55,624 nucleotides of DNA, taken from the NCBI RefSeq assembly GCF_000292245.2, contig NZ_ALPT02000022.1, positions 1 to 55,624 of the forward strand. The letters run 5' to 3'. Shown piece by piece: positions 34,354-44,117 of this stretch; the first letter of the stretch is position 1, and each line of letters starts with the position of its first letter. Source of the stretch: Alkalihalobacillus alcalophilus ATCC 27647 = CGMCC 1.3604 (GTDB lineage Bacteria; Bacillota; Bacilli; Bacillales; Bacillaceae_D). A model generated the notes under the pieces. That model made no database searches. It was given only the letters and a program-made list of their open reading frames with translations, and had not been told where the DNA came from. The translations under genes and the position numbers were made by a program.

Positions 34354-35129
34354 AACACAACCTCCCCTACTTTAAAGACAGGACCATCTGTACATACTTT
34401 TTTATAACTAGCACCTTCAGGGTCATTCGTTAAATGGCAAACACAAGCAAGACATGCTCCTATCCCACAGCCCATTCGTTCTTCAAGCGATAAAAAGGCA
34501 CGCTTATCAGCAAACCTTTCCGTTAACTCCTTTAACATCGCATTTGGTCCACATGAATAAAGAGTATCAAAGGTAAGGTTCTGCTCATGAATCGCATCTG
34601 TTACAAACCCTTTTATCCCGTGGCTACCATCAACCGTTGTCACATAGGTCGGCCCAAGCTCATTAAATTCTTTTTCATAAAAAACAGCTTCTTTTGATTG
34701 GAAGCCAAGGACGTGGATAACTTCCACGCCTCTTGCTTTCAGTTGTTTAGAGAGATAATAGAGGGGAGGTACACCGATCCCGCCACCGACAAGTAAGGCT
34801 ACTTCTCCAGGTTTGGTTTCCTCCACCGGAAACCCTTGACCGAGTGGTCCTAATACGTCAATTTGTGAGTGAACCTGTTTTTCAGATAAACGTTTTGTGC
34901 CGTTACCTTCAACTCGGTAAAGCATCGTTAACGTTTGTTCCTCCGTGTTCACATCACAAATACTAAGTGGACGTCGTAATAATAAGTCCTCATATTGATC
35001 AATTTTGATATGAACAAATTGACCTGGATTGGTCATCGCAGTTACCAACGGTCCTTGGCATGTGATTTCATAGATTTGTTCGGCAATTTGCTGTTGGCTG
35101 ACGATGCTTAAATGTCCTTGTTTCTTCAA
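34350..35129 (-). CDS. pyrK: Dihydroorotate dehydrogenase B, electron transfer subunit
   Basis: Carries electrons from the PyrD FMN to NAD+ through FAD and a [2Fe-2S] cluster. The 259-residue protein has the ferredoxin reductase-like FAD motif LLRRPLSICDV, the nucleotide site LLVGGGIGVPPLYYL, and the cluster cysteines in ERMGCGIGACLACVCH plus a later Cys in YKKVCTDGP. It lies between carB and pyrD as in other Bacillus pyr operons. Confidence 0.97.
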   Translation of the reverse strand: MKKQGHLSIVSQQQIAEQIYEITCQGPLVTAMTNPGQFVHIKIDQYEDLLLRRPLSICDVNTEEQTLTMLYRVEGNGTKRLSEKQVHSQIDVLGPLGQGFPVEETKPGEVALLVGGGIGVPPLYYLSKQLKARGVEVIHVLGFQSKEAVFYEKEFNELGPTYVTTVDGSHGIKGFVTDAIHEQNLTFDTLYSCGPNAMLKELTERFADKRAFLSLEERMGCGIGACLACVCHLTNDPEGASYKKVCTDGPVFKVGEVVL

Positions 35130-35149
35130 GATCTTATCCCCCTCATTGA

Positions 35150-38100
35150 TTAAGCGTTCATTTGTGGCATACTTTCAGATGAAAATGTAATCGATTCGAT
35201 AACGGATAACAGAGCCGCAGCCGTGTCAATCGACGTTAAACATACAACCCCATTTTCGACCGATTCACGACGAATACGGAACCCATCTCTTGCTGGCTGT
35301 TTTCCACGCGTTAACGTGTTAATCACAAATTGTGCTTGACCTTGTCTAATCACATCTAGTAAGTGTGGTTTCTCATCCCCGATTTTATTGACAACCGTTA
35401 CTGGAATGTTTAATTGACTAATTTCTTTCGCTGTTCCTTCTGTTGCTAAAATATCATAACCAATTCGATGGAATCGTTCCACTAAACTCATCGCTTCTTC
35501 TTTGTCTTTATCTGCAACTGTAAATAGGACAGCTCCATGTTTTGGAATCTTCATACCGGATGCAATTAACCCTTTATACAAAGCCTTTTCAAGCGTACGG
35601 TCACGTCCCATTACTTCTCCAGTTGATTTCATTTCTGGTCCGAGCGTAATATCGACTCTTCTTAATTTGGCAAAAGAGAAGACTGGGACTTTAACAGATA
35701 CTTCTTTTGCTTCTGGGTGATAGCCTGTCTCATAGCCAAGCTGTGGTAATGTTTTTCCGAGCATGACTTTTGTCGCTAAATTCGCCATCGGTACACCTGT
35801 AATCTTGCTTAAGAAAGGCACCGTGCGACTTGAACGAGGGTTCACTTCTAACACATAAACCTCATCCTTATGCCAGACAAATTGAATGTTTAGTAAGCCG
35901 ACAATATTTAAACCTCTCGCAATTTTAATCGTACGGTCAATTAAACGTTGCTTCAGTTCTTCTGGTACGGTTTGTGGTGGATAAACTGCAATCGAATCAC
36001 CTGAGTGAACTCCCGCACGCTCGATATGTTCCATAATTCCTGGAATATAGACGTTCTCCCCATCAGAAATTGCATCAACCTCTAGTTCTTTCCCTGTTAA
36101 ATAACGGTCGACTAATACTGGATGCTTAGGATTTACTTTTACCGCACGAGCCATATAGTTTAAAAGCTCTTCTTCTTTATAAACGATTTCCATCGCACGA
36201 CCACCAAGTACATAAGATGGACGGACAAGAACCGGATAACCAATATCTGTAGCAATTTTGACAGCTTGTTCCACCGATGTTGCTGTTTTTCCTAAAGGTT
36301 GTGGAATGTCTAATTCCATTAAACTTTGTTCAAATTTGTCACGATCCTCAGCACGGTCCATATCTTCTAATTTTGTCCCGATGATTTTAACGCCACGTTC
36401 TTCTAAGCCGTCTGCTAAATTAATCGCTGTTTGGCCACCAAATTGAACGATGACGCCTTCTGGTTGCTCGTGTTCAATGACATGCATGACATCTTCAATC
36501 GTTAACGGTTCAAAATATAACTTATCAGACGTACTAAAGTCTGTAGATACTGTCTCTGGGTTGTTGTTCATTATAATCGCTTCATAGCCTGCTTCTTTAA
36601 TCGCCCAAACCGAATGAACCGTTGCATAATCAAATTCAATCCCTTGACCGATTCGAATTGGTCCTGAACCTAAGACGAGAATGCTCTTTTTATCGGTACG
36701 AACCGACTCCATTTCCTCTTCATAAGTCCCGTAAAAATAAGGTGTAGCTGATTCAAATTCAGCAGCACATGTATCAACCATTTTATAAACCGGAATGATG
36801 CCATTTGCTTTTCTTAACTCATAAACTTCAAGTTCAGTCGTTTGCCATAGTCCAGCAATCGTTTCATCTGAAAGTCCACGTTCTTTTACTTCTTTTAAAA
36901 GCTCAATATTTTGACCCTCTTCTTTTAATTGCGTTTCGTAGCTGACAATCTTCTCAATTTTGCGTAAGAAATAACGGTCAATTTTTGTTTGCTCATGTAA
37001 TTCTTCTAATGATGAACCTCTTCTATACAGCTCTGCTAGGGCGAATAAACGTTGGTCATCCGGTGTCGCAATTCGTTTTAATAATTCTTCTGTCGTTAAT
37101 TCATCAAGCTCGACATCATGAATATGATGATAGCCAGCTTCTAATGAACGAACGGCTTTGAGAAGCGATTCTTCAATGTTACGACCAATTGCCATAACCT
37201 CTCCTGTTGCTTTCATTTGCGTACCTAATTTACGGTTGGCCGCGTTAAATTTATCAAATGGCCAGCGTGGGATTTTGGCTACGACATAATCAAGAGCTGG
37301 TTCAAAGCTTGCATAAGTAGTTCCTGTCACAGGGTTTTTAATTTCATCTAAACTATAACCACAAGCAATTTTCGCCGCCATTTTCGCTATCGGATAACCT
37401 GTTGCTTTTGAAGCAAGGGCTGACGAGCGACTGACACGTGGATTGACTTCGATAATATAATATTGATCACTATGTGCATCTAAGGCAAATTGGACGTTAC
37501 AACCACCTTCAATTCCTAACGCTCGAATGATTCGCAAACTCGAATTTCTTAACATTTGATAATCACGGTCTGTTAACGTTTGACTTGGTGCAAAGACAAT
37601 CGAGTCACCCGTATGTACGCCAACCGGGTCGAAGTTTTCCATATTACAAACGACAATTGCTTGGTCTTTTCCATCACGCATCACTTCATATTCCACTTCT
37701 TTAAATCCGGCAATGCTTTTTTCAATTAAACATTGAGTCACTGGGCTGTACTTTAAACCACTAGTCACAATTTCGTTTAGCTCTTCATCATTATGACAAA
37801 TTCCTCCACCTGTTCCTCCGAGCGTATAGGCTGGGCGAACGATAACAGGATAACCAATTTCAGCAACAAATACTTTTGCTTCTTCAAGTGTATGAACAAT
37901 CTCACTTTCTGGAACAGGCTCTTGTAACTCTTGCATTAAAGCTCTAAATTTTTCACGGTCTTCCGCTTGTTTAATTGCATCCAAATCTGTACCAAGCAAT
38001 TCGATATTATATGTGTTTAAAATGCCTGACTCATCTAACTCCATCGCCATATTTAAACCGGTTTGACCACCAAGTGTTGCGACAATTCCATCCGGACGTT

Positions 38101-38341
38101 CTTTGCGAATAATACGGCTGACAAACTCTAGTGTAATTGGCTCAATGTACACACGGTCGGCCATCGTCGTATCAGTCATAATCGTCGCTGGGTTCGAGTT
38201 AATTAAAATCACTTCATACCCTTCTTCTTTTAACGCTTGACATGCTTGCGTTCCGGCATAATCAAATTCTGCTGCTTGCCCAATCACGATTGGTCCTGAT
38301 CCAATCACTAAAATTTTATTAATATCTGTTCGCTTCGCCAT
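35150..38341 (-). CDS. carB: Carbamoyl-phosphate synthase large subunit (pyrimidine operon)
   Basis: Makes carbamoyl phosphate from bicarbonate, ATP and ammonia delivered by the small subunit. The 1063-residue protein has two homologous halves, each with a pre-ATP-grasp motif (LVIGSGPIVIGQAAEFDYA-like, near residues 10 and 555) and an ATP-grasp domain. A C-terminal MGS-like allosteric domain covers about the last 130 residues. In Bacillus this pyrimidine-specific enzyme is called PyrAB. The gene is 19 bases after carA. Confidence 0.97.
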   Translation of the reverse strand: MAKRTDINKILVIGSGPIVIGQAAEFDYAGTQACQALKEEGYEVILINSNPATIMTDTTMADRVYIEPITLEFVSRIIRKERPDGIVATLGGQTGLNMAMELDESGILNTYNIELLGTDLDAIKQAEDREKFRALMQELQEPVPESEIVHTLEEAKVFVAEIGYPVIVRPAYTLGGTGGGICHNDEELNEIVTSGLKYSPVTQCLIEKSIAGFKEVEYEVMRDGKDQAIVVCNMENFDPVGVHTGDSIVFAPSQTLTDRDYQMLRNSSLRIIRALGIEGGCNVQFALDAHSDQYYIIEVNPRVSRSSALASKATGYPIAKMAAKIACGYSLDEIKNPVTGTTYASFEPALDYVVAKIPRWPFDKFNAANRKLGTQMKATGEVMAIGRNIEESLLKAVRSLEAGYHHIHDVELDELTTEELLKRIATPDDQRLFALAELYRRGSSLEELHEQTKIDRYFLRKIEKIVSYETQLKEEGQNIELLKEVKERGLSDETIAGLWQTTELEVYELRKANGIIPVYKMVDTCAAEFESATPYFYGTYEEEMESVRTDKKSILVLGSGPIRIGQGIEFDYATVHSVWAIKEAGYEAIIMNNNPETVSTDFSTSDKLYFEPLTIEDVMHVIEHEQPEGVIVQFGGQTAINLADGLEERGVKIIGTKLEDMDRAEDRDKFEQSLMELDIPQPLGKTATSVEQAVKIATDIGYPVLVRPSYVLGGRAMEIVYKEEELLNYMARAVKVNPKHPVLVDRYLTGKELEVDAISDGENVYIPGIMEHIERAGVHSGDSIAVYPPQTVPEELKQRLIDRTIKIARGLNIVGLLNIQFVWHKDEVYVLEVNPRSSRTVPFLSKITGVPMANLATKVMLGKTLPQLGYETGYHPEAKEVSVKVPVFSFAKLRRVDITLGPEMKSTGEVMGRDRTLEKALYKGLIASGMKIPKHGAVLFTVADKDKEEAMSLVERFHRIGYDILATEGTAKEISQLNIPVTVVNKIGDEKPHLLDVIRQGQAQFVINTLTRGKQPARDGFRIRRESVENGVVCLTSIDTAAALLSVIESITFSSESMPQMNA

Positions 38342-38360
38342 ATTCTCCTACTCCTCTTCC

Positions 38361-39452
38361 TTACACATGTTGTGGTTGTTTTTTATTTTCGTTAATCAGC
38401 TTCATAAAAGAATCAAATAAATGATTGGCATCATCTGGACCTGGAGATGCTTCTGGATGGTACTGGACACTGAACGCTGGATACACTTTGTGTTGCACGC
38501 CTTCTACCGTTCCATCATTAACCGCAACATGTGTTAATTCAAGCTCTGTTGCCTCTAAAGATTCAGCGTCTACCGTATAGCCATGATTTTGAGCAGTAAT
38601 ATCAATTTTTCCTGTCGCTAACTCTCGGACCGGATGATTAGAACCACGATGACCGAAACGTAAGCGGCTCGTCGTTGCCCCACATGCTAATGCTAACAGC
38701 TGATGTCCTAAGCAAATTCCAAAGATAGGTACTTTTCCTAAGATTCCTTTAATCATCTCAATTGCTTCTGGAACGTCCTCTGGATTTCCTGGTCCGTTAC
38801 TTAATAGCACACCATCCGCTCCGAGACGGATAATTTCTTCTGCCGTTGTCTTGTAAGGAACAACTATGACATCACATTGACGTTCGATTAATCCGTGTAA
38901 AATCCCATGCTTCATACCAAAATCGACGAGCACTACTCGTTTTCCTTTTCCTGGTACATGATAAGGATCTTTAGTTGACACAAGCTCAACTTGATTTTTC
39001 ATCCATTCACTTGCCTTTAACATCTCAACAACAGCTGCAACATCAACATCACTCGCACAAATTCGCCCTTTTAACGTCCCGTGCTCACGAATCAGACGTG
39101 TTAATTTTCTCGTATCAATTCCAGCAAGTCCTGGAATTCCTTTTGCTTCTAAAAGAGTGTGTAACGATTCTTCACTACGCCAGTGGCTTGGCTCAAGCTC
39201 GATTTCTTTTACAATCAATCCGTGAATCGCTGGAGTAATCGATTCGAAATCATCGCGATTGATGCCATAGTTTCCGATTAACGGATAAGTTAACGTCACA
39301 ATCTGTCCACAATAAGAAGGATCCGATAAAATCTCTTGGTAACCAGTCATTCCGGTATTAAAAACCACTTCACCACTCATTTGAACATCTGCCCCGAATC
39401 CGTACCCTTTAAAAACTTCTCCGTTTTCTAACACTAATATTTTTTCACTCAT
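38361..39452 (-). CDS. carA: Carbamoyl-phosphate synthase small subunit (glutaminase)
   Basis: Hydrolyses glutamine and passes ammonia to the large subunit. About 363 residues. The N-terminal domain has the FNTGMTGYQEILSDPSY motif, and the class I glutamine amidotransferase domain has the nucleophile in GICLGHQLLALACG and the catalytic His/Glu in QYHPEASPGP. The ATG at 39452 overlaps the pyrC stop as ATGA and has GGGAG upstream; the longer frame from 39482 starts inside pyrC without support. Pyrimidine-operon paralogue, PyrAA in Bacillus usage. Confidence 0.96.
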   Translation of the reverse strand: MSEKILVLENGEVFKGYGFGADVQMSGEVVFNTGMTGYQEILSDPSYCGQIVTLTYPLIGNYGINRDDFESITPAIHGLIVKEIELEPSHWRSEESLHTLLEAKGIPGLAGIDTRKLTRLIREHGTLKGRICASDVDVAAVVEMLKASEWMKNQVELVSTKDPYHVPGKGKRVVLVDFGMKHGILHGLIERQCDVIVVPYKTTAEEIIRLGADGVLLSNGPGNPEDVPEAIEMIKGILGKVPIFGICLGHQLLALACGATTSRLRFGHRGSNHPVRELATGKIDITAQNHGYTVDAESLEATELELTHVAVNDGTVEGVQHKVYPAFSVQYHPEASPGPDDANHLFDSFMKLINENKKQPQHV

Positions 39453-40732
39453 CGCACGACACTCCCTTGTTGTTTCTCCCAAACTTTCTTTCCGCTAACA
39501 AATGTCATCACCGGCCACCCTTGGCAAGACCAGCCTTGGAACGGTGTATTTTTTCCTTTTGAAACAAATGTCTCTTTATCGATTTTTTCTTCAAGTTCAA
39601 GGTCAATAACCGCAATATCAGCGACCGCACCCTCTTGTAGCGTCCCCCTGTCTAATTTAAATGTGCTTGCAGGTAGGACGGTTAACCAATCGACCAATTG
39701 TTTTAAGCTCATTTTTCCTGTTTGAACAAAGTTTGTATACATTAATGGAAACGCGGTTTCTAAACCAACGATACCAAATGGGGCACGCTCCATCGATTGG
39801 GCTTTTTCTTCTTCTGTATGTGGAGCATGGTCAGTCGCGATAAAATCAATCGTTCCATCCATTAACCCTTCGATTAACGCTTCTTGATCCGCTTTTCCTC
39901 TTAATGGAGGATTCATCTTATAGTTTGTATCTAAGCCCGGAATATCTTCTTCATTTAATAAAAGATGATGTGGTGTTACTTCCGCTGTTACGTTAATTCC
40001 CGCTCGTTTGGCATCTCGAACGATTCGAACCGATTCCTTTGTACTAATATGGCAAACATGATAATGAGCACCTGCTGCTTCGGCTAGAAGGACATCTCTA
40101 GCAATATGGACTGATTCACACACAGATGGAATTCCGTTAAGGCCATGCTCCTTTGAAAATTTTCCTTCATGGACAGCTCCTGCATGGATAAGCGTATTTT
40201 CTTCACAGTGAGCGACAACTGCCATGTCCAGTTCAGCAGCTTTTGTCATTGCTTGAAGCATCATGTCTGCTGATTGCACACCGACTCCATCATCAGTAAA
40301 AGCAAACGCTCCGGCTTCTTTTAAGGCGTCAAAATCGGTTAATTCTTTTCCTAATTGTCTTGTTGTAATCGCCGCATATGGGAGAACATTAACATGACCG
40401 GTTTCTTCAATTCTTCCTGTTAACCATTCCATTTGTTCTTTTGTATCTGGTACTGGGCGTGTATTTGGCATTGCACAAATCGTTGTAAAACCACCTTTTG
40501 CGGCTGCTAGTGTTCCTGTTTCAATCGTTTCTTTTTGCTCGCCACCAGGCTCGCGTAAATGAACATGGACATCAACAAGTCCAGGCGTAATTAACTTTCC
40601 CGTTACATCGATTTTTTCATCGTAAACATCGAGCGTTTCAAAACTAATTTTTCCATCGATGATTGAAACGTCGATTTGTTTTTCCTGACCGTCCTTCGTT
40701 AATACGATTCCACCCGTTAATTGAATTTTCAT
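39449..40732 (-). CDS. pyrC: Dihydroorotase
   Basis: Zinc enzyme that cyclises carbamoyl aspartate to dihydroorotate. About 427 residues, class I type. The metal-binding VDVHVHLREPG motif is near residue 58, further His ligands are in CHEENTLIH-like and HVCHIST segments, and the catalytic Asp is in ATDHAPH. ATG at 40732 follows GGGAGGA. It lies between pyrB and carA. Confidence 0.97.
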   Translation of the reverse strand: MKIQLTGGIVLTKDGQEKQIDVSIIDGKISFETLDVYDEKIDVTGKLITPGLVDVHVHLREPGGEQKETIETGTLAAAKGGFTTICAMPNTRPVPDTKEQMEWLTGRIEETGHVNVLPYAAITTRQLGKELTDFDALKEAGAFAFTDDGVGVQSADMMLQAMTKAAELDMAVVAHCEENTLIHAGAVHEGKFSKEHGLNGIPSVCESVHIARDVLLAEAAGAHYHVCHISTKESVRIVRDAKRAGINVTAEVTPHHLLLNEEDIPGLDTNYKMNPPLRGKADQEALIEGLMDGTIDFIATDHAPHTEEEKAQSMERAPFGIVGLETAFPLMYTNFVQTGKMSLKQLVDWLTVLPASTFKLDRGTLQEGAVADIAVIDLELEEKIDKETFVSKGKNTPFQGWSCQGWPVMTFVSGKKVWEKQQGSVVR

Positions 40733-40801
40733 GATAAAATCCTCCCTCATTTTATGTAATCTGTAAGGGCTGCTCCTTACAGCTTTTACTTGCTGTATAC
40801 C

Positions 40802-41704
40802 TTAGCCTTCAAAGACTTTCTTTAATACGGCCATTCTTGCGGCGACTCCGTTTTGCATTTGTTTAAAGATCCTTGAGCGTTCACATTCGACTAGCTCACT
40901 GGCGATTTCAACATCACGATTGACCGGTGCAGGGTGGAGAATAATGCTCCTATCCTTCATTTTTCTTTCTCGCTCAATCGTTAAGCCGTATTGTTGGTGA
41001 TATTGTTCTTTTGTTAGTGCCATTCCATCATCGTGACGTTCATGCTGAATGCGTAGCATCATCATCACATCTGCTTTTTTTACCGCTTCATCCATCGTTA
41101 CGTAAGGATACGTTTTAGCAAAACCACACATCCACTCTTTTGGCCCACTTACCGAAACATTTGCCCCAAGTTTTGTTAATATCTCTGCATTGGAACGTGC
41201 CACCCGACTATGCCTTAAATCGCCACAAATGACGATTTCGACATTTTGAAAACTTTTGAATTCTTGTCTTATCGTTAATAAATCTAAAAGTGATTGAGTC
41301 GGGTGATGGCCACAACCATCGCCGGCATTAATAATGGGTATGTTTAATGCTTCTAATTGCTCGTAAAAGGCATCTTCTGGATGACGAATCACGAGTGCAT
41401 CGGCCCCAATCGCTTCTAATGTTTTTGCTGTATCATAGAGGGTTTCACCTTTTTGTACACTAGAGGTTTCAGCTGAGAAATTCAGAACTTCAAGACCTAA
41501 TTTCTTTTCGGCTACTTCAAAGCTAAACTTTGTTCTTGTACTTGCTTCATAAAAGAGGTTCGCCACAAACATTTGGCGTTTCGGACTCCATGTTGCTCCA
41601 TCGGCAAAGTTTTGAGCCTCCTCTAATAATTCAAAGACCTCCGTAAGTGATAGGTTCGATAACATATGCAATCCTTTGTTTTGGTTCGATAGAAGATTGA
41701 TCAT
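40802..41704 (-). CDS. pyrB: Aspartate carbamoyltransferase, catalytic chain
   Basis: Condenses carbamoyl phosphate with aspartate, the committed step of pyrimidine synthesis. 300 residues. The carbamoyl-phosphate motif STRTKFSFE is near residue 52, and HPTQSLLDLLT and the aspartate-site HPAPVNRDVE follow. ATG at 41704 has GGAGGG upstream; the frame from 41722 starts ahead of that site. No regulatory chain (pyrI) is present, as usual in Bacillus. The third attenuator precedes it. Confidence 0.97.
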   Translation of the reverse strand: MINLLSNQNKGLHMLSNLSLTEVFELLEEAQNFADGATWSPKRQMFVANLFYEASTRTKFSFEVAEKKLGLEVLNFSAETSSVQKGETLYDTAKTLEAIGADALVIRHPEDAFYEQLEALNIPIINAGDGCGHHPTQSLLDLLTIRQEFKSFQNVEIVICGDLRHSRVARSNAEILTKLGANVSVSGPKEWMCGFAKTYPYVTMDEAVKKADVMMMLRIQHERHDDGMALTKEQYHQQYGLTIERERKMKDRSIILHPAPVNRDVEIASELVECERSRIFKQMQNGVAARMAVLKKVFEG

Positions 41705-41770
41705 GTGTATCCCTCCGTCCATTTAATTTTGTCGACTCTTCTTTTCTTAATATCCGATTTTTTGCAAAGA

Positions 41771-41885
41771 AAAATGCCCTAAATGTCACATTTAGGGCAT
41801 GAGGAAAAGAGGCACGGTTATCAATCGTTACGCATGCTCCATTTCCTTAAAGCCCCTTTTAAGTCTCTCTGTACTCGTTTAAAGG
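41771..41885 (-). promoter_or_regulatory. Third PyrR-type attenuator (pyrP-pyrB gap)
   Basis: The candidate PyrR-binding loop at 41862-41875 reads AGTACAGAGAGACT on the minus strand, two changes from the family pattern ARUCCNGNGAGGYU. The downstream terminator hairpin TGCCCTAAATG/CATTTAGGGCATTTTT lies at 41771-41801. Layout matches the other two attenuators, but the loop is degenerate, so control by PyrR may be weaker here. Confidence 0.8.
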
Positions 41886-41893
41886 ATGCTTGT

Positions 41894-43222
41894 TTATTTT
41901 TCTTCTTTTAACTCTTCATTTGAAAACAACTGACTGTTTTCGCCAAAGGCAGCTTCTTTACCCGGTAAGATTAAGTGTAAAACGACCCCAATGATTGTCG
42001 CAAAAGCCATTCCAGCAATTTGGAAGTCCTCTGAGAATTGTAGGAATGCTCCGCCAATTCCTGTTACTAAAATCGTTGAAGCAATAATTAAGTTACGTTT
42101 CACTCCAAAGTCTACTTTATTTTCCACTAACATTCTCATCCCTGATGAAGCGATGATACCGAATAAGAGGATTGAGATACCACCCATAACTGCTGCTGGG
42201 ATAGAGGAAATGATGGCTGAAATTTTACCAACGAAGGAGAATAATATCGCAAACACAGCCGCTCCTCCGACTACGAACACACTAAACACTCTTGTCATCG
42301 CCAAAACTCCGATGTTTTCTCCGTACGTTGTATTTGGTGGTCCTCCTACAAGTGCTGCGACAATCGACGCAACCCCATCCCCTAAAATCGAGCGATGTAA
42401 GCCTGGCTTTTCGATAAAGTTCTTACCTGTTACTTTACTTAATACCATTTGGTCTCCGATATGCTCGGCTAACGTCACCGCAGCTACTGGTACCATGACG
42501 AACAAAATCGCCCATGAGAAATTCGGTGTATAAGTGATAAAAGGTAGCATCGCATCTGGTGCTTGTAACCATGCTGCTGACTTTACCTCTGTAAAATCAA
42601 CCAACCCTTGAATCGAAGCAAAAAGATAACCACTGACCACTCCGAAAAGAATCGGAATTAGTCCAAAGAACCCTTTAAAAAACATGTTCGACACAATCGT
42701 TACCGCTAATGTAAATAAAGCCACGGTGAAGTGCTGTAAACTATAAACAGAAGAATTTGGGTCCTCTCCTGGAATCATCATCGCCATATCAATCGCTGTT
42801 GTTGACAAGCCTAAACCGATAACCATAATGATTGGACCAACGACCGCTGGAGGTAAAATATTCATTAACCATTTAACACCACTACGTTTAACCCCTAACG
42901 CAACAATGCCGTAGACGATACCAGCAAAGAATGTTCCGACCATCACACCTTCAGGTCCGCCTAATGCTGTGGCGGTAATGATTGGACTAATAAAAGCAAA
43001 CGATGAACCGAGGTAAGCTGGAATTTGTCCTCTCGTAATAATTAAATAAGCGAGAGTTCCTAATCCACTTGATAATAATGCGACAGATGGACTTAATCCG
43101 ACAATCGCCGGTACTAAAATGGTTGCGCCAAACATGGCAAATAAGTGCTGTAAGCTTAAAATCACCCATTTATCTAAACGCGGGACATCACGTACCCCTA
43201 AAACTTCTTTTTGCTGACTCAT
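41894..43222 (-). CDS. pyrP: Uracil permease
   Basis: Proton-linked uracil importer of the NCS2 (nucleobase:cation symporter 2) family. About 442 residues, with the N-terminal LQHLFAMFGATILVPAIVGL segment, around 12-14 membrane helices, and the family region AEHIGDQMVLSKVTGKNF. ATG at 43222 follows AGGAGGAAG; the GTG at 43243 lies upstream of that site. Flanked by attenuators on both sides, it follows pyrR. Confidence 0.96.
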   Translation of the reverse strand: MSQQKEVLGVRDVPRLDKWVILSLQHLFAMFGATILVPAIVGLSPSVALLSSGLGTLAYLIITRGQIPAYLGSSFAFISPIITATALGGPEGVMVGTFFAGIVYGIVALGVKRSGVKWLMNILPPAVVGPIIMVIGLGLSTTAIDMAMMIPGEDPNSSVYSLQHFTVALFTLAVTIVSNMFFKGFFGLIPILFGVVSGYLFASIQGLVDFTEVKSAAWLQAPDAMLPFITYTPNFSWAILFVMVPVAAVTLAEHIGDQMVLSKVTGKNFIEKPGLHRSILGDGVASIVAALVGGPPNTTYGENIGVLAMTRVFSVFVVGGAAVFAILFSFVGKISAIISSIPAAVMGGISILLFGIIASSGMRMLVENKVDFGVKRNLIIASTILVTGIGGAFLQFSEDFQIAGMAFATIIGVVLHLILPGKEAAFGENSQLFSNEELKEEK

Positions 43223-43250
43223 ACTGTTCTTCCTCCTAATCACTCTTACG

Positions 43251-43374
43251 CAAAACCCTCTTAACCAGTGTGGCTAAGAGGGTTCAGGAGATAACCCCGT
43301 CACACAAATAGTCATGACGGTTATCTACTTTGCTCTTGCCAGCCTCTCTGGACTGTTTTAAAGAGTTTTTCTAT
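43251..43374 (-). promoter_or_regulatory. Second PyrR-type attenuator (pyrR-pyrP gap)
   Basis: The binding loop AGTCCAGAGAGGCT (43354-43341 on the minus strand) matches the PyrR consensus exactly. A terminator hairpin ACCCTCTTAGCC/GGTTAAGAGGGTTTT lies at 43251-43284. Bound PyrR with UMP or UTP should favour the terminator. Confidence 0.93.
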
Positions 43375-43920
43375 TTATTTTTTATCAATTTTAACTTGGT
43401 CTCTTGCGTCAACTTCTTTTAATTCTGCTACAATAATTTCACTTTTAGAAGTCGGCACATTTTTCCCCACATAATCTGGTCGAATTGGAAGTTCTCGATG
43501 ACCTCTATCGACTAAAACCGCAAGTTGAATTTGTTCTGGTCTCCCTAAATCAATTAAAGCATCAAGTGCTGCTCGAACCGTTCTTCCTGTATAAAGAACA
43601 TCATCAACAAGAATCACTTTACGGTTTTCAATTTCAATCGGGATATTCGTACCTTGAATGACCGGTTCTTCTGTATCCGTCTTTACCGTTAGGTCATCGC
43701 GATATAATGTAATGTCAATCTCTCCGACCGGAAGCGGTAGCCCTTCAATCTGTTCAATTCTCTCTGCCAATCTTTGAGCCAAATAAATGCCTCTTGTTTT
43801 AATGCCTACTAATACACAATTATCGATTCCTTTATTTCGTTCAATGATTTCATGAGCAATTCGAGTCGTCGCTCGCGTAATGGCTTGTTCATCTAAAATA
43901 ACTTGAGACATTGTTGCCAC
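43375..43920 (-). CDS. pyrR: Bifunctional pyr operon attenuation regulator / uracil phosphoribosyltransferase
   Basis: RNA-binding protein that stabilises anti-antiterminators in pyr mRNA when UMP or UTP is high; it also has uracil phosphoribosyltransferase activity. 181 residues, with the PRPP-loop motif VILVDDVLYTGRTVRAALDAL near residue 97 and a type I phosphoribosyltransferase fold. It has a GAGGAGGTGG site and is the first gene of the operon, with consensus targets both before and after it. Confidence 0.98.
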   Translation of the reverse strand: MATMSQVILDEQAITRATTRIAHEIIERNKGIDNCVLVGIKTRGIYLAQRLAERIEQIEGLPLPVGEIDITLYRDDLTVKTDTEEPVIQGTNIPIEIENRKVILVDDVLYTGRTVRAALDALIDLGRPEQIQLAVLVDRGHRELPIRPDYVGKNVPTSKSEIIVAELKEVDARDQVKIDKK

Positions 43921-43948
43921 CTCCTCATTCGTAATCCCCTAAAGCAAA

Positions 43949-44088
43949 CAAAAACCCTCTTGTCATGAAGAGACAAGAGGGCAGAATAAATCTGTACACA
44001 TACGGATCGATACAAAATCCGATGACATTTTCGCTGTCCTTCTTAGCCTCACGGGACTATAGTTAAAGGGTTTATTCAGTTCTTAATA
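43949..44088 (-). promoter_or_regulatory. First PyrR-type attenuator (pyr leader)
   Basis: The loop AGTCCCGTGAGGCT (44058-44045 on the minus strand) fits ARUCCNGNGAGGYU exactly. The terminator CCCTCTTGTC/GACAAGAGGG followed by TTTTT is at 43949-43981. It lies between the promoter and pyrR. Confidence 0.94.
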
Positions 44089-44117
44089 ACTATCGCACAA
44101 AAACATTCAAGTGTCAA
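44089..44117 (-). promoter_or_regulatory. Promoter of the pyr operon
   Basis: Minus-strand TTGACA (44117-44112), a 17-base spacer and GATAGT (44094-44089). The -35 box is consensus and overlaps the rluD stop codon; the -10 is weaker. Confidence 0.75.

Noticed and set aside
41991..42533. 180-codon plus-strand reading frame
   Set aside because: Lies entirely antisense within pyrP, has biased low-complexity composition (many Ile, Pro and Thr) and no ribosome site; a shadow of the membrane protein gene.
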